From: JAFGNB01 sp050304135
GTDB taxonomy: Bacteria > Fibrobacterota > Chitinivibrionia > Chitinivibrionales > Chitinispirillaceae
Assembly: GCA_050304135.1 (NCBI GenBank)
Contig: JBNLDC010000014.1
Span: 65,706-129,705 of the forward strand
Direction of reading: 5' to 3'
Length of the DNA: 64,000 bases
The position numbers and the translations under genes were made by a program. Of the stretch, positions 52,584-61,518 are shown piece by piece (position 1 is the first letter of the stretch; each line of letters begins with the position of its first letter). The notes under the pieces were generated by a model that saw only the letters and a program-made list of their open reading frames with translations, searched no databases and was not told the origin of the DNA.

Positions 52584-53825
52584 ATGGCAACCTTCTCCTA
52601 TAAAGCACGCGACTCCTTCGACCGGATGATCACCGGATCGATGAACGGCGCATCCATTGACGAGGTACTCGACCGGCTGACCGAAAAAAAGCTCACTCCC
52701 GTTTCGGTAGACGAACTCAATTTTGACGGCACCCCTAAAAACCTCACCGTATCCGACCGTATCAACGAGTGGATTCTCTCCCTGCAGAATAAGGTTGCCT
52801 TCCGTGACGTGGTGTTCTTCACCCGCCAGCTGGCCACCATGATCGAAGGAGGGGTTCCGATCACCCGGGCGCTGGAACAGCTTGCCAAATCGGAGGAGGT
52901 GGTTTTCAAACGGATTCTGATACAGGTTGCCGGCGATATTGAAATCGGCCATACCCTATCCGATGCCATGGCGAAACACCCGGGAGCATTCGACAACATG
53001 TACATTGCCGTGGTCCGCTCGGGAGAGGCGACCGGTCACCTTGATACGGTGCTCGATGAGATGGCAACCTACATGGAAAACATCGAGGCGATGAAGTCGA
53101 AGATCAAAACCGCGATGCGGTACCCTACGTTCATCTTTGTTTTCGTTATTGTTCTGATCATCGGGATTCTCTGGAAACTGGTACCCACCTTCCAGAAGGT
53201 TTATGCCAGTTTCGGTGGGACCCTCCCTAAGCCGACGCTCATCCTGGTCGCCGCATCGGAGATGGTCAGGCACCGGATGCCGCTGGTGATCGGACTGCTG
53301 ATTGCCGCAGCGGTCGGTTTCAAGTTCGCCTTGATGAACCGGAAAATCAGACTGTTTTTTGATCAGCATTTCTTCAAATTTCCGGTATTCGGCGGCATTC
53401 TCCGTAAAAACATCTATGCCACGTTCAGCAGAACCATGGCGCTGCTGATGGAGAGCGGTACCCCGATCCTCGAGGCACTGCAGATTGCCAGCGCAGCAGT
53501 GAACAATACCTACTACGCCGTATCGCTCGAAGAGGTCTACGGCAGCCTCCGTCAGGGCGAACTGCTCAGTGTCGCGCTTGAGAAAGAGGGGCACTTCCCT
53601 ACCCTCATAACCCAGCTGGTGGCCACCGGCGAGGAAAGCGGCAAAATTGATGCACTGCTTAGAAAAGCGGCTGTTTTCTATGAACGGGAGATCCGCAATG
53701 TGGTCGACTCACTCGCCTCGATCATCGAGCCGTTTCTGATCATTTTTCTGGGAGGGGTGGTCGGAGCGATCCTCATTGCACTCTATTATCCCATTTTCAC
53801 GATCGGGAAGCTCATCAGCAGGTGA
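52584..53825 (+). CDS. Type II secretion/type IV pilus inner-membrane F protein (GspF/PilC family)
   Basis: 413 aa polytopic platform protein that couples the assembly ATPase to pseudopilus or pilus formation. It has the standard start FSYKARDSFDRMITGSM, two T2SSF domains (about residues 70-195 and 275-400) with FFTRQLATMIEGGVPITRAL and FSRTMALLMESGTPILEAL, and three TM segments (about 172-195, 225-245, 375-405). No ATPase, pilin or secretin gene is nearby, so it is an isolated member of the machine. A choice between GspF and PilC is not possible from this alone. Confidence 0.88.
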   Translation: MATFSYKARDSFDRMITGSMNGASIDEVLDRLTEKKLTPVSVDELNFDGTPKNLTVSDRINEWILSLQNKVAFRDVVFFTRQLATMIEGGVPITRALEQLAKSEEVVFKRILIQVAGDIEIGHTLSDAMAKHPGAFDNMYIAVVRSGEATGHLDTVLDEMATYMENIEAMKSKIKTAMRYPTFIFVFVIVLIIGILWKLVPTFQKVYASFGGTLPKPTLILVAASEMVRHRMPLVIGLLIAAAVGFKFALMNRKIRLFFDQHFFKFPVFGGILRKNIYATFSRTMALLMESGTPILEALQIASAAVNNTYYAVSLEEVYGSLRQGELLSVALEKEGHFPTLITQLVATGEESGKIDALLRKAAVFYEREIRNVVDSLASIIEPFLIIFLGGVVGAILIALYYPIFTIGKLISR

Positions 53826-53884
53826 TCGCTCGCCCAGCCTGTTTTCAATCTCCTACCAATAACCGATGCCCGATAAAACCGGTT

Positions 53885-54175
53885 TCATGCATGTAAAGCC
53901 GCAAGAACCGCCTCCGGATTTTTTTCGGTAATTCTCAAGAGCGTAATTGCCGGTCCTTCCGGTTTCCGACGGCCCTGTTCCCAGTTTTGAATAGTATTTT
54001 CACTCACACCAATCATTTGTGCAAATTCATTCTGAGAAACGTGTAATTTCTTTCGGATGGCTTTGATATCCGGTATGGAAAATGAATAGACCCGGGAAGG
54101 TTTCATTTTTCCTTTTCTGATTTTTCCCGCCTGCTTCATACTTTTCACCAATAGTCCAAAATCTTTTTTATCCAT
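53885..54175 (-). CDS. HTH antitoxin (HigA/NadS-like)
   Basis: 96 aa from ATG 54175 (MDKKDFGLLVKSM). A helix-turn-helix of Cro/XRE type is clear in the second half: IRKKLHVSQNEFAQMIGV, then SENTIQNWEQGRRKPEGPA. An earlier in-frame ATG at 54193 would overlap the upstream gene further. It follows a RelE/HigB-like toxin gene in the toxin-first order of higBA; the start codon overlaps the toxin's ancestral stop (54168-54170). It should repress the operon. The antitoxin frame is intact although the toxin frame is broken. Confidence 0.85.
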   Translation of the reverse strand: MDKKDFGLLVKSMKQAGKIRKGKMKPSRVYSFSIPDIKAIRKKLHVSQNEFAQMIGVSENTIQNWEQGRRKPEGPAITLLRITEKNPEAVLAALHA

Positions 54176-54505
54176 AAAGAAATTCCTTTCCATATTTCTT
54201 TAGCTGTAACAGCTGTGACCGGGTAAGATCTTCCATTTCATTTTTAGGATAGCAAAAAAGCATGTAAATACTCTCCTGATGATCCCACAGTAGTAAATCG
54301 TTCGGATCCCTCCGCTTTTACCCTTTCCCGGTAATTTCCACCTGAGTTTGCGCAAACCACCCCCTCCAACAATAAGTGCACCGGCATCAGGACGACAAAT
54401 CAGATACTGTTGAAGCATCTTGTATTCATCATCATTTAATAGAGTAATGACCTGCTTCGTAAAAACCGGTGTTTCTATGATTTCAATACTGAAAATATAC
54501 GCCAA
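54168..54505 (-). pseudogene. RelE/HigB-like toxin gene with a frameshift
   Basis: The frame from 54505 encodes a COG4737-type toxin: SIEIIETPVFTKQVITLL, GGGGLRKLRWKLPGKGKSGG and IRTIYY. It then leaves the family pattern and stops at 54200. Shifting frame near 54284-54289 restores it: DHQESIYMLFCYPKNEMEDL, then TRSQLLQLKKYGKEFLYG and a stop at 54168-54170 that overlaps the antitoxin ATG, exactly as expected of an intact pair. One lost base (or two gained) around TGTGGGAT explains it. The product as sequenced lacks the C-terminal catalytic strands and is probably inactive, unless this is a sequencing error. Confidence 0.8.
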
Positions 54506-54715
54506 TGGCGTACCTTTTTCAATTATTTCATATATACCCCCGGATTACACTCGAATAATAACAATGTAAGGATTGCGTGTACGATGACATCGACTTACCC
54601 CGTTATTCGCTCCCCCTCGACCTCAATGAGAAACGCCAGGTCCGAGGGAAGAATCCATTACTCCAGGCCTTTTTACGGGAGAAAGCAATACCGGAATCCG
54701 GAAGTTTCGAAAAGG

Positions 54716-54755
54716 TTGAAAACGTACGTACTATCCTGTATATTAAAGTCGTACG
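54716..54755 (+). promoter_or_regulatory. Promoter and candidate operator of the phd-vapC pair
   Basis: TTGAAA (54716-54721), a 17-nt spacer and TATATT (54739-54744) are a strong sigma70-type match. Two CGTACG hexamers (54723-54728 and 54750-54755) bracket the -10, 27 nt apart, and are a likely binding site for the autoregulating antitoxin. The antitoxin ATG is at 54779. Confidence 0.65.
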
Positions 54756-54778
54756 ATATTGGTGGAGGCAAAAAAAAT

Positions 54779-55000
54779 ATGGCCATTTCCGCATCCGCCC
54801 TGCGGCAGAACATCTACCGGATCCTCGATCGGGTTGCCGAAACAGGAATTCCCGAGGAGGTCAATCGGCGCGGGCATATACTGCAGATTGTTCCCAAGGC
54901 GAAAAAAAGTAAACTTGCGAATGCGAAAAAGCGCCCGGTTATCAAGGGTGATCCGGACGAGCTTGTTCATATCGACTGGTCTGACCTATGGCAGCCGTGA
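54779..55000 (+). CDS. Phd/YefM-like antitoxin
   Basis: 73 aa from ATG 54779, with GGAGG 10 nt upstream; longer upstream frames lie in the promoter and are not coding. ISASALRQNIYRILDRVAETGIP is the N-terminal dimerising helix and strand of Phd-like antitoxins, then EEVNRRGHILQIVPK, a basic linker (KSKLANAKKRP) and the toxin-binding tail ending HIDWSDLWQP, which is typical of partners of this kind of PIN toxin. Its stop (TGA 54998-55000) shares one base with the toxin ATG. Confidence 0.83.
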   Translation: MAISASALRQNIYRILDRVAETGIPEEVNRRGHILQIVPKAKKSKLANAKKRPVIKGDPDELVHIDWSDLWQP

Positions 55001-55371
55001 TGCATTGTGATACCCATGCTGTGCTCTGGCTTTATGCCGGTGAGATCGACCGTTTAAGTACAAAGGCGGCAGAAGCAATAGATACGAACATTTTAATGAT
55101 TTCCCCTATGGTCCGGCTGGAAATGCAATTTCTTCATGAAATCGGTCGCATCAATGACAAACCCGATAAAATTGTGAAAATACTGATGACGGATTTCGGG
55201 GTACAGATTTGTGATGATCCGTTTGAGTCTGTTATCGAGGCTGCCGAGACTATCCACTGGACGCATGATCCCTTCGATCGGATTATTGTTGCCCAGGCAG
55301 CCAGAACCCGTTCGCACCTGATTACCAAAGATGCCATATTGCAAAAACACTACAAATTGTGTGTCTGGTGA
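55000..55371 (+). CDS. VapC-like PIN-domain toxin
   Basis: PIN-fold RNase of 123 aa from ATG 55000 (MHCDTHAVLWLYAG), which overlaps the antitoxin stop by one base; an in-frame ATG at 54988 gives 127 aa. Catalytic acidic residues are seen in CDTHAVLWL, MVRLEMQFL and THDPFDRIIVAQA, and LITKDAIL is the closing motif. Together with the gene before it this makes a complete, intact module, in contrast to the broken pair just to the left. The IS element starts 200 nt downstream. Confidence 0.87.
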   Translation: MHCDTHAVLWLYAGEIDRLSTKAAEAIDTNILMISPMVRLEMQFLHEIGRINDKPDKIVKILMTDFGVQICDDPFESVIEAAETIHWTHDPFDRIIVAQAARTRSHLITKDAILQKHYKLCVW

Positions 55372-55387
55372 ATCCGGGCTGGAAGAT

Positions 55388-55434
55388 CCCCGACCCCAGT
55401 AAACGACAATACCGATATCCGACCCCGACTCCGA
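55388..55434. repeat. GACCCC-rich fragment related to the repeat upstream of glpK
   Basis: CCCCGACCCC followed by AATACCGATATCCGACCCCG and CTCCGAAG resembles the arms of the 13764-13890 element (AATACCGA.TACCGACCCCGA). Here no matching inverted partner is present, so it looks like a partial copy. The surrounding 200 nt up to the IS hold no convincing gene. Confidence 0.4.
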
Positions 55435-55570
55435 AGGATAAAACTGACGACGATTCTACCCGCTGAACGCCCCCACTGTAAATCACCGTTTCACCGTCCC
55501 CCGACTTTACCGTAGCTACTGCGGAAGGTGGGCCGGCTTCGCGCAGGTAGAGAGGGACTGTCATGAAAGT

Positions 55571-57509
55571 TAACCCAAGTTCGACACTTAACAAGGTTAA
55601 GTGTTGTTTCCTGCGATATTTCGCCGATTATTTTCAAATTTCTTCACTACAAAACTCGTTTTGTCAGTCGTTCCGGGAGGGAGAGTTTTAGGTGGTGAAG
55701 CAAAGTCTGCAATGGTTTTTCCGGTCGGGGAACGGTTCGGATTTTCAGTTCGTTCCCTTCTATTGTACTTAATACGACATCTACCATACAGATCCTTTTC
55801 AACTCATTGAACACCCTCCTTGGCTCGTCACCCAGTCCGGCATTTTTACACATGAGGCCGAATGTTTTCCACAATACAAACGATATAAAGCATACAAAAA
55901 CATGCGCTTTAACTCTGTCATCTTTCTGGTGCCAGATGGGCCTTAGATGTAAGTCACTTTTACTTATCCTGAATGCTTCTTCAGCATCAGTCAAGTGGAT
56001 GTATGCCTCCCATAATTCTTTCGGATCCCAGTCGATGATGTTACTGCGAAGAAGATAGTGCCCTTCGGTTGCACGTTTCCAGTTCATCTGACCATCACTT
56101 TTTTCAACGGTCAGCACGGTCATTGCGTTCTGCTGGTCATAAATAGTACGGATAGTAAAGAATGATGCGCCTCGGCTGTTCTGCTGCATGAGCCTACCGA
56201 TACGACGTTCAATTTTCTTTGTAATATCTTTTCCAGCTTCTCTTTCGCAGCTTAACTTCAATTTCTCGATACCCGTTTCAATACGTTTGATAAAGCTGTC
56301 GTGCATCGATTTCTCTTTTACTGCACGATCCCGACTTTTGCAGAGAATAAACACCTCTTTTTTATTCTCAGGAGAAGGACACAGTTTCACTTCGACACCC
56401 TCGTGAACTACCTGCCAGTCTTTATCAAGAAGATACTTTTCAAAGTGTTGTAAATTAGCCTTGGGTGTCCCGATGATATATTGGCGTCCGCTTTGGTTAA
56501 GCATCTCAAGGCTCTTTTCGCTCACCATACCTCGATCCATTACCCAGATACGTTCTGCTGATCCATATGATTTTTCCATCGTTTCAACGATTTCCTGTAC
56601 CGTGGTACTATCATGCCTGTTTCCTGCAAATATCTCGTACCCCAGTGGAAGACCTTCTCGTGTAACGACGAGTCCTATACATATCTGTTTGCAGTCTGGG
56701 CGGTTGTCGCGCGAATACCCTCTTTGGCACAGCTCGCTACCGGTATGAGCTCCTTCAAAGTAGGTCGAGGTTACATCGTACAGGAACAAATCGTATTTAA
56801 TATCAAATAGAGTGCCCAGACGCTGCTTGAGATGCTCCTGAAGCGCTTTTTTGTGAACGAGAAGATGATCCAGGCCCCTATACAAACGGTTGTCATAAAT
56901 TTTTGCTGCAGGTATACCGAAAAAATCCTCCATGGCGCTGTGTTCGTACAGATGCTCCGCGATGTGCAGTTCACTTGATGGGTGGTAGAACCGGCTTATG
57001 ATGAGAACCTTGAAGATCGTCAGCCAATCATCGCAGTTCTGCTGCTTGAAAAAATCATCGAGTCCCAATTTTCCAAAAAGTTTGTTTCCAAGCCAGACAC
57101 CGCCAAATTCACGTTGTCGTTCAGTACGAACCTTCTTTGGCTCAATTTCAACTTTCTCCGGTAACTCTTCAGGAGAAAGAAAATCTGTCTGATAACTCTC
57201 ACACCTCTCCGCTGCCTGATGCAGCGCCTTTGCCTGTTTTTTCGTGATGTCGCCAATATAACCCACGATGCGTTGGCGCACTCCTTTTTCGGTACGATAG
57301 GATTCTACCAGTGCCCAATAGTTATGGTTCTTGCCGCATGCTTTCTTGTTTATGTGTCGAATAAACATACTCTTAAACAATAAAATGCACACGTCAACTT
57401 CAAGGGGGTATTTCTTCACTACAGCAACTTTTGACCTAATAACCTTTCCCGTTGCATCAAATCGCCATTGTTTTTCTTAAAAAGAGGGTTGGCTGTCGAA
57501 CTTGGGTTA
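55571..57509. mobile_element. Complete insertion sequence, IS1634-like (IS4 superfamily), about 1.94 kb
   Basis: TAACCCAAGTTCGACA at 55571-55586 and its exact inverse TGTCGAACTTGGGTTA at 57494-57509 are 16-bp perfect terminal inverted repeats around one long transposase gene on the minus strand. No target-site duplication is visible: the flanks GAAAGT and GCTCCT do not match. This may mean an old insertion, a rearrangement or an assembly join. Near the left end there is a further small dyad, CACTTAAC-AAG-GTTAAGTG. Confidence 0.85.
55647..57368 (-). CDS. IS1634-family DDE transposase
   Basis: 573 aa from ATG 57368 (MFIRHINKKACGKNHNYWAL); the frame to 57419 adds 17 residues that look non-family. 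NYWALVESYRTEKGVRQRIV is the usual N-terminal domain. Catalytic residues are visible as LYDVTSTYFEG (first Asp), RIWVMDRGMVSE (second Asp) and TDAEEAFRISKSDL (Glu), the last with the Y/R/K context of the IS4 superfamily. The gene has no frameshift or stop, so the element should still be able to move. An alternative assignment to another IS4-group family is possible. Confidence 0.85.
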   Translation of the reverse strand: MFIRHINKKACGKNHNYWALVESYRTEKGVRQRIVGYIGDITKKQAKALHQAAERCESYQTDFLSPEELPEKVEIEPKKVRTERQREFGGVWLGNKLFGKLGLDDFFKQQNCDDWLTIFKVLIISRFYHPSSELHIAEHLYEHSAMEDFFGIPAAKIYDNRLYRGLDHLLVHKKALQEHLKQRLGTLFDIKYDLFLYDVTSTYFEGAHTGSELCQRGYSRDNRPDCKQICIGLVVTREGLPLGYEIFAGNRHDSTTVQEIVETMEKSYGSAERIWVMDRGMVSEKSLEMLNQSGRQYIIGTPKANLQHFEKYLLDKDWQVVHEGVEVKLCPSPENKKEVFILCKSRDRAVKEKSMHDSFIKRIETGIEKLKLSCEREAGKDITKKIERRIGRLMQQNSRGASFFTIRTIYDQQNAMTVLTVEKSDGQMNWKRATEGHYLLRSNIIDWDPKELWEAYIHLTDAEEAFRISKSDLHLRPIWHQKDDRVKAHVFVCFISFVLWKTFGLMCKNAGLGDEPRRVFNELKRICMVDVVLSTIEGNELKIRTVPRPEKPLQTLLHHLKLSLPERLTKRVL

Positions 57510-57788
57510 GCTCCTGATACCATAAGTGGAAAATTTCTAAACTTTTTTTAGAGCACATGATCCTGTCGGAGAAAAAACAGAATAAGAAAAAGGTCATTTG
57601 TGCTTATATTTAGAACAACCGGCATTTACTATTCAATTTTTTCTACCTGATTTTTTAGGCTTAGAAAACTATGAAACATGCCCCAAATATAGATAGAAAA
57701 GATCACTTAAACGATTAACTGGTAATTCTATCAATAAGCCTGTCATACAGCTGATACCCGGTGCGAATCATTTGAAAGGAAAATTTTC

Positions 57789-59114
57789 ATGTTTTCAGAT
57801 TGTTTTAGAGCAAAAGTATCGTACACAACGATCGCATGTCTGCTTTTCATTGCAGGCAGTTCTCAGGCTCAAATAGCAAAAGGATCCAGCAAATTCCTTG
57901 GAAACATCACGACCCGTGGTCAGGTACGCTCGGATTTCGGAACCTACTGGGACCAGATCACCGGTGAGAACGAGCATAAATGGGCCTCGGTGGAGAGATC
58001 CCGTGACAGAATGAGCTGGGGAGGCGGTGATCGAATCGCTGACTATGCCAGAGAGAACGACATACCCTGGAAGTTTCATACGCTTATCTGGGGCTCACAA
58101 TACCCGAGATGGATGGACGACCTCTCCACCGCAGAACAAAAAGAAGAAATTATCGAGTGGTTTGATGCTGCAGCAGAAAAATATCCCGATGTAGACATGA
58201 TTGATGTTGTCAACGAAGCATATATGTCCAATCCCAACAACTGGAATGCCGGTAAACATGCCCCGATCCCTTTCCGTGAAGCTCTTGGAGGAACCGGATC
58301 CACCGGATTTGAGTGGATTGTGACTTCATTCAAAATGGCCCGTGAACGCTGGCCGAAAGCGGTATTGATTTACAACGATTACAATACGCTTGAATGGGGC
58401 AATGAGATAAACTGGATCAAACAGATCATCCCCAAGCTTGTTGCTGCAGGGGCCCCGATTGATGCGGTGGGATTTCAGGCGCACGGATTAAGGGGAACGT
58501 CGGCTTCAACATTAAAATCACGTCTGGATGACATCTGGAGCTCTATCAAGCTTCCGATGCTTATCTCTGAATACGACATCGGTGAAGCAAATGACCAGAA
58601 CCAGTTGAACAACTACAAGGATCATATCACCGTAATGTGGAACCACCCCAAAGTAGCCGGTATAACCATCTGGGGGTATATCGATGGAGCAACCTGGGTT
58701 CAGAACACCGGCCTCATAAAAAATGAACAGGAACGCCCCGCCCTTACCTGGCTTAAGGATTTTATAAAGAACAACCTCAATCCTCCGAATGATTATAAGG
58801 ACTTGCTCACTAATGTCTCATCACGCGCTCGTCCTGCACCGGATCAAAAAGTGGCACCACATCTATTCAGTATCTGCCAAAATGGATCACAGATTACTTT
58901 TGCACTCAACAATGCGGAAGCCAAAAATACCACACTTGCACTCTACGATCTGAAGGGGAGCATTGTCCTCCCGGCAACTATCACATCGCAATCAGGTACT
59001 CAGTTGCACTACACTATGAGCACCAATGGCATTTCAAAGGGGTCTTACCTTGCAGAGGTGCGCAGCGGAAATGCGGTGCACCATGCCAGGGTTGTGCTTA
59101 CTGGAAGTAAATAG
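57789..59114 (+). CDS. GH10 endo-1,4-beta-xylanase with C-terminal sorting-like domain
   Basis: Secreted enzyme of 441 aa. Signal peptide about 1-28 (ending SSQAQ), GH10 TIM barrel about 30-335: GTYWDQITGENEHKW, FHTLIWGSQYP (GH10 usually has HTLVWHSQ, so one His is replaced by Gly), DVVNEAY with the acid/base Glu143, and ISEYDIG with the nucleophile Glu261. The last 80 residues (TFALNNAEAKNTTLALYDL, KGSYLAEV) are a beta-sandwich like the C-terminal domains used for secretion or attachment in the FCB group. It hydrolyses xylan if active; the altered HTL motif may shift specificity. A strong terminator follows. Confidence 0.87.
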   Translation: MFSDCFRAKVSYTTIACLLFIAGSSQAQIAKGSSKFLGNITTRGQVRSDFGTYWDQITGENEHKWASVERSRDRMSWGGGDRIADYARENDIPWKFHTLIWGSQYPRWMDDLSTAEQKEEIIEWFDAAAEKYPDVDMIDVVNEAYMSNPNNWNAGKHAPIPFREALGGTGSTGFEWIVTSFKMARERWPKAVLIYNDYNTLEWGNEINWIKQIIPKLVAAGAPIDAVGFQAHGLRGTSASTLKSRLDDIWSSIKLPMLISEYDIGEANDQNQLNNYKDHITVMWNHPKVAGITIWGYIDGATWVQNTGLIKNEQERPALTWLKDFIKNNLNPPNDYKDLLTNVSSRARPAPDQKVAPHLFSICQNGSQITFALNNAEAKNTTLALYDLKGSIVLPATITSQSGTQLHYTMSTNGISKGSYLAEVRSGNAVHHARVVLTGSK

Positions 59115-59138
59115 CGGTACCGGGAGTCAGATTTCAAT

Positions 59139-59167
59139 AAAAAAGGCCCGCAAGTCGGGCCTTTTTT
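59139..59167. terminator. Bidirectional rho-independent terminator
   Basis: AAAAAAGGCCCG (59139-59150), a 5-nt loop CAAGT, and CGGGCCTTTTTT (59156-59167): a GC-rich stem flanked by A and T runs on both sides. It lies between two convergent genes and can stop transcription of the xylanase gene on the plus strand and of the 59322-61130 gene on the minus strand. Confidence 0.92.
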
Positions 59168-59321
59168 AATTGAAATTCCACACCGGGAAATATGCAAACC
59201 ACGGGACATCATTTCCTGCAGGAACGTCCCTGCAACACTACGTAACCACCTCGCGATTCCCCTCCACACATCCGCCCCAACCGGCCACCTCGATAACGTT
59301 TTACAGCCGCAGCCCGGTCCT

Positions 59322-61130
59322 TCAGCGGATGAGGGTGACCGACGTATATGAAGGAATGGCCGTATCGTCCGTGTCAACCCGACAGAGCGACACGATGTAC
59401 ATTCCGGGTGAAAGGTGTTCGGTTGAAATGAACGCGGCTCCGGCAGACGCGTCAATTGTGCCCGTGGCAACCACGGCACCCCTGGCGTCAATCAGGCTGA
59501 CGTTCCCTGCAGTACCTTTGACCGTACTGCCCAAGGTAACCCGTATCGCGCCGTTTGCATAGACAGCCTTGAATCCTGCAGGTGCGTTCTTGACAATCCC
59601 ATGCGTTTTTACATCAGTACCAAATACAGCATCCGGAAAGCAAACGTTGTCCACTGCAAAAACGCCGCTCATTCCTTCGGCACCGGAAACTTTCCACCGG
59701 ATTCGGGCCAGCTTCGTTTTGTCCAGAGGACTATGGTTGTACCCTTCCCAGTCGCCGTGCGTCAGGAGGGAATCGAACGGAATCAGTACTTTTCTCCATG
59801 TACCGTTAGTGGGTGGAAATTTACGGTAGTACACATTACCCGTACCTCGGGTGTACCGGCGGTCGGGATTGTCGCCGTCGCCGACATCGTTAACGTCCAG
59901 GAGTTCAAGAACAACGCTCTTCGCACCATCGTTGGTGAAATATTCAAAAAAAACCGTGTTCGCTCCAGCGACCGAGGCGTCCCAGTACTTCACCCTTGCC
60001 GAGTCGTAGAGGTCACAGCCGATACCGGTAAAACCGTTTAACGTATACCCGTCTATCACCATCTGACCGCCGATCGTATATTCAAGCGACGCTGATCTAC
60101 CGGTAAAATCCGGACCGCCGGTACTGTCAATAAAGCGGATATTCCAGAGACCTGAAACGCTGTCACGTTCAGCATAAAAATCAGAGACCTCCGAGGTACC
60201 GCTATACTCCCCGTCATCAAAGATATACCAGGATGTATTCAACTTTGACAGGTCATAAGGCAACGATTCAAAATCCGAAAAAAAGTGGCTCCCATCGGGA
60301 TAACCTGAAGCCTCTGGCAGCCACATCGATATCCGGGGGGTATATGAAATCATACTGACACCTGCAATATCGAGTGTGTCACGGGTCATTACACCATCAC
60401 CCCTGATCTCCCATGCCAGTTTCGTGCATTTGGTGATATCAAAGTCGTAGTCCGCCGCCCAGGTTCCGGGAAGGTCAAGCTGCTCGACAGAAACAGTGAT
60501 CTCCTGCCATTCCCCCGGCAACACGGCAAAGGTATAGCCGTAATAACCGTGTTCGTCACCCTGCAGTTCTGCCGGAGGCCTGGTTGCATACTGGTCGATA
60601 TCGAGAGTATGAACATTGAAGCGTACTTCGGAGAGTTCATGGATCCTGCTTTTAATAAAAAAACGGAACCCCGTAATATCGGTAAGATTGATGGATTTTC
60701 CCTCCTCTGCAAGCATTGTCCCGATACCGACATACGGTATCGCACACGCATTGCCGTCCGAGCAGTAGGTGGCTTCCCATGGTTCACCGAAGGTAAAGGG
60801 CATGGTTGCACACTTTTTCTCCATGTGCTCAGTTGTCTGAAAATCATACCGTTTTATTACATAGTTGTCCTCAGGATCGTTCCTGTTGTACCCGTTGCGT
60901 TCATACTCGGTATACGGCACGTCGATTACCGAGGGTCTGCTGGCGGGTGCGATCTGCGGCCGGTCATAAAATCCAAGCAGATAATTGTCGTCGTAATAAT
61001 ACCAGTAACCGCCCAAATCATTCTGATCGTCATCAAAGTCGGCATCGACAACAACATCAGCCATCAGAAGAGAGGAAGCGAACAACGTGATAAAAGCGGC
61101 AGTGCATACTTTGAACGGGAGACGTTCCAT
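59322..61130 (-). CDS. Large secreted protein with carbohydrate-binding-like beta-sandwich domains
   Basis: 602 aa. Signal peptide about 1-25 (VCTAAFITLFASSLLMADVV). Region A, about 25-280, has features of galactose-binding-like/CBM folds (LTDITGFRFFIKS, GEWQEITVSVEQLDLPG). Region B, about 290-510, is homologous by eye to the protein encoded at 32370 (LYDSARVKYWDASV, RYTRGTGNVYYRKFPPTNG, SGVFAVDNVCF). The C-terminal 85 residues (VSLIDARGAVVATG, LSPGMYIVSL) are a sorting-like domain. No catalytic motif was seen. It stands convergent with the xylanase, suggesting a role in binding polysaccharide, by inference only. Confidence 0.65.
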   Translation of the reverse strand: MERLPFKVCTAAFITLFASSLLMADVVVDADFDDDQNDLGGYWYYYDDNYLLGFYDRPQIAPASRPSVIDVPYTEYERNGYNRNDPEDNYVIKRYDFQTTEHMEKKCATMPFTFGEPWEATYCSDGNACAIPYVGIGTMLAEEGKSINLTDITGFRFFIKSRIHELSEVRFNVHTLDIDQYATRPPAELQGDEHGYYGYTFAVLPGEWQEITVSVEQLDLPGTWAADYDFDITKCTKLAWEIRGDGVMTRDTLDIAGVSMISYTPRISMWLPEASGYPDGSHFFSDFESLPYDLSKLNTSWYIFDDGEYSGTSEVSDFYAERDSVSGLWNIRFIDSTGGPDFTGRSASLEYTIGGQMVIDGYTLNGFTGIGCDLYDSARVKYWDASVAGANTVFFEYFTNDGAKSVVLELLDVNDVGDGDNPDRRYTRGTGNVYYRKFPPTNGTWRKVLIPFDSLLTHGDWEGYNHSPLDKTKLARIRWKVSGAEGMSGVFAVDNVCFPDAVFGTDVKTHGIVKNAPAGFKAVYANGAIRVTLGSTVKGTAGNVSLIDARGAVVATGTIDASAGAAFISTEHLSPGMYIVSLCRVDTDDTAIPSYTSVTLIR

Positions 61131-61518
61131 GCGGTGATCTCCAGCGTGCGTGTTCCGGGTGAAAAGAAGCAGATGGCGGTTTTCTTACTATTTTAGTATA
61201 CGTTCCGGAATGGCCGGTTCAGGTAACTTTTCGGAATCCGGGATTCAGAACTCGGAGAACTAACCCGGATTATCCGGATGAAAAACATGATTACCATGAT
61301 TTTAAATAGGGAAGAAGATCTCTTGGTTATAACCCTTTTGACATTATCTACGCAAAAAACGTAAATGTGTCAGATAAAGAATCTAATGGATTACGCTTTG
61401 CCGTTTTTGATTGATCCTGAGAATGCTGAACAGGCCAACGTATACGGGCTCTCGGATATTCGCGTTAAGCCCTCTGCCGTTTGACAATGATGGAATGAAG
61501 GTATTCTGAATTCTTCCC
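61131..61518. other. 388-nt gene-free region
   Basis: It lies between the start of the secreted-protein gene (59322-61130) and the end of the RNB ribonuclease gene, both on the minus strand. A -10-like TATACT on the minus strand near 61196-61201 is about 65 nt before the secreted-protein start, but no good -35 accompanies it. No repeat or RNA gene was recognised. Confidence 0.4.

Noticed and set aside
54577..54778. Upstream extension of the Phd-like antitoxin, or a separate small gene
   Set aside because: It covers the promoter; its two overlapping frames have no family sequence, and the ATG at 54779 has its own GGAGG.
55322..55564. Minus-strand frame beside the IS, beginning MTVPLYLREAG, as a gene cut by the IS
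   Set aside because: It overlaps the vapC end and a repeat fragment, has no ribosome-binding site and no recognised family. It could be a remnant, but support is too thin to list.
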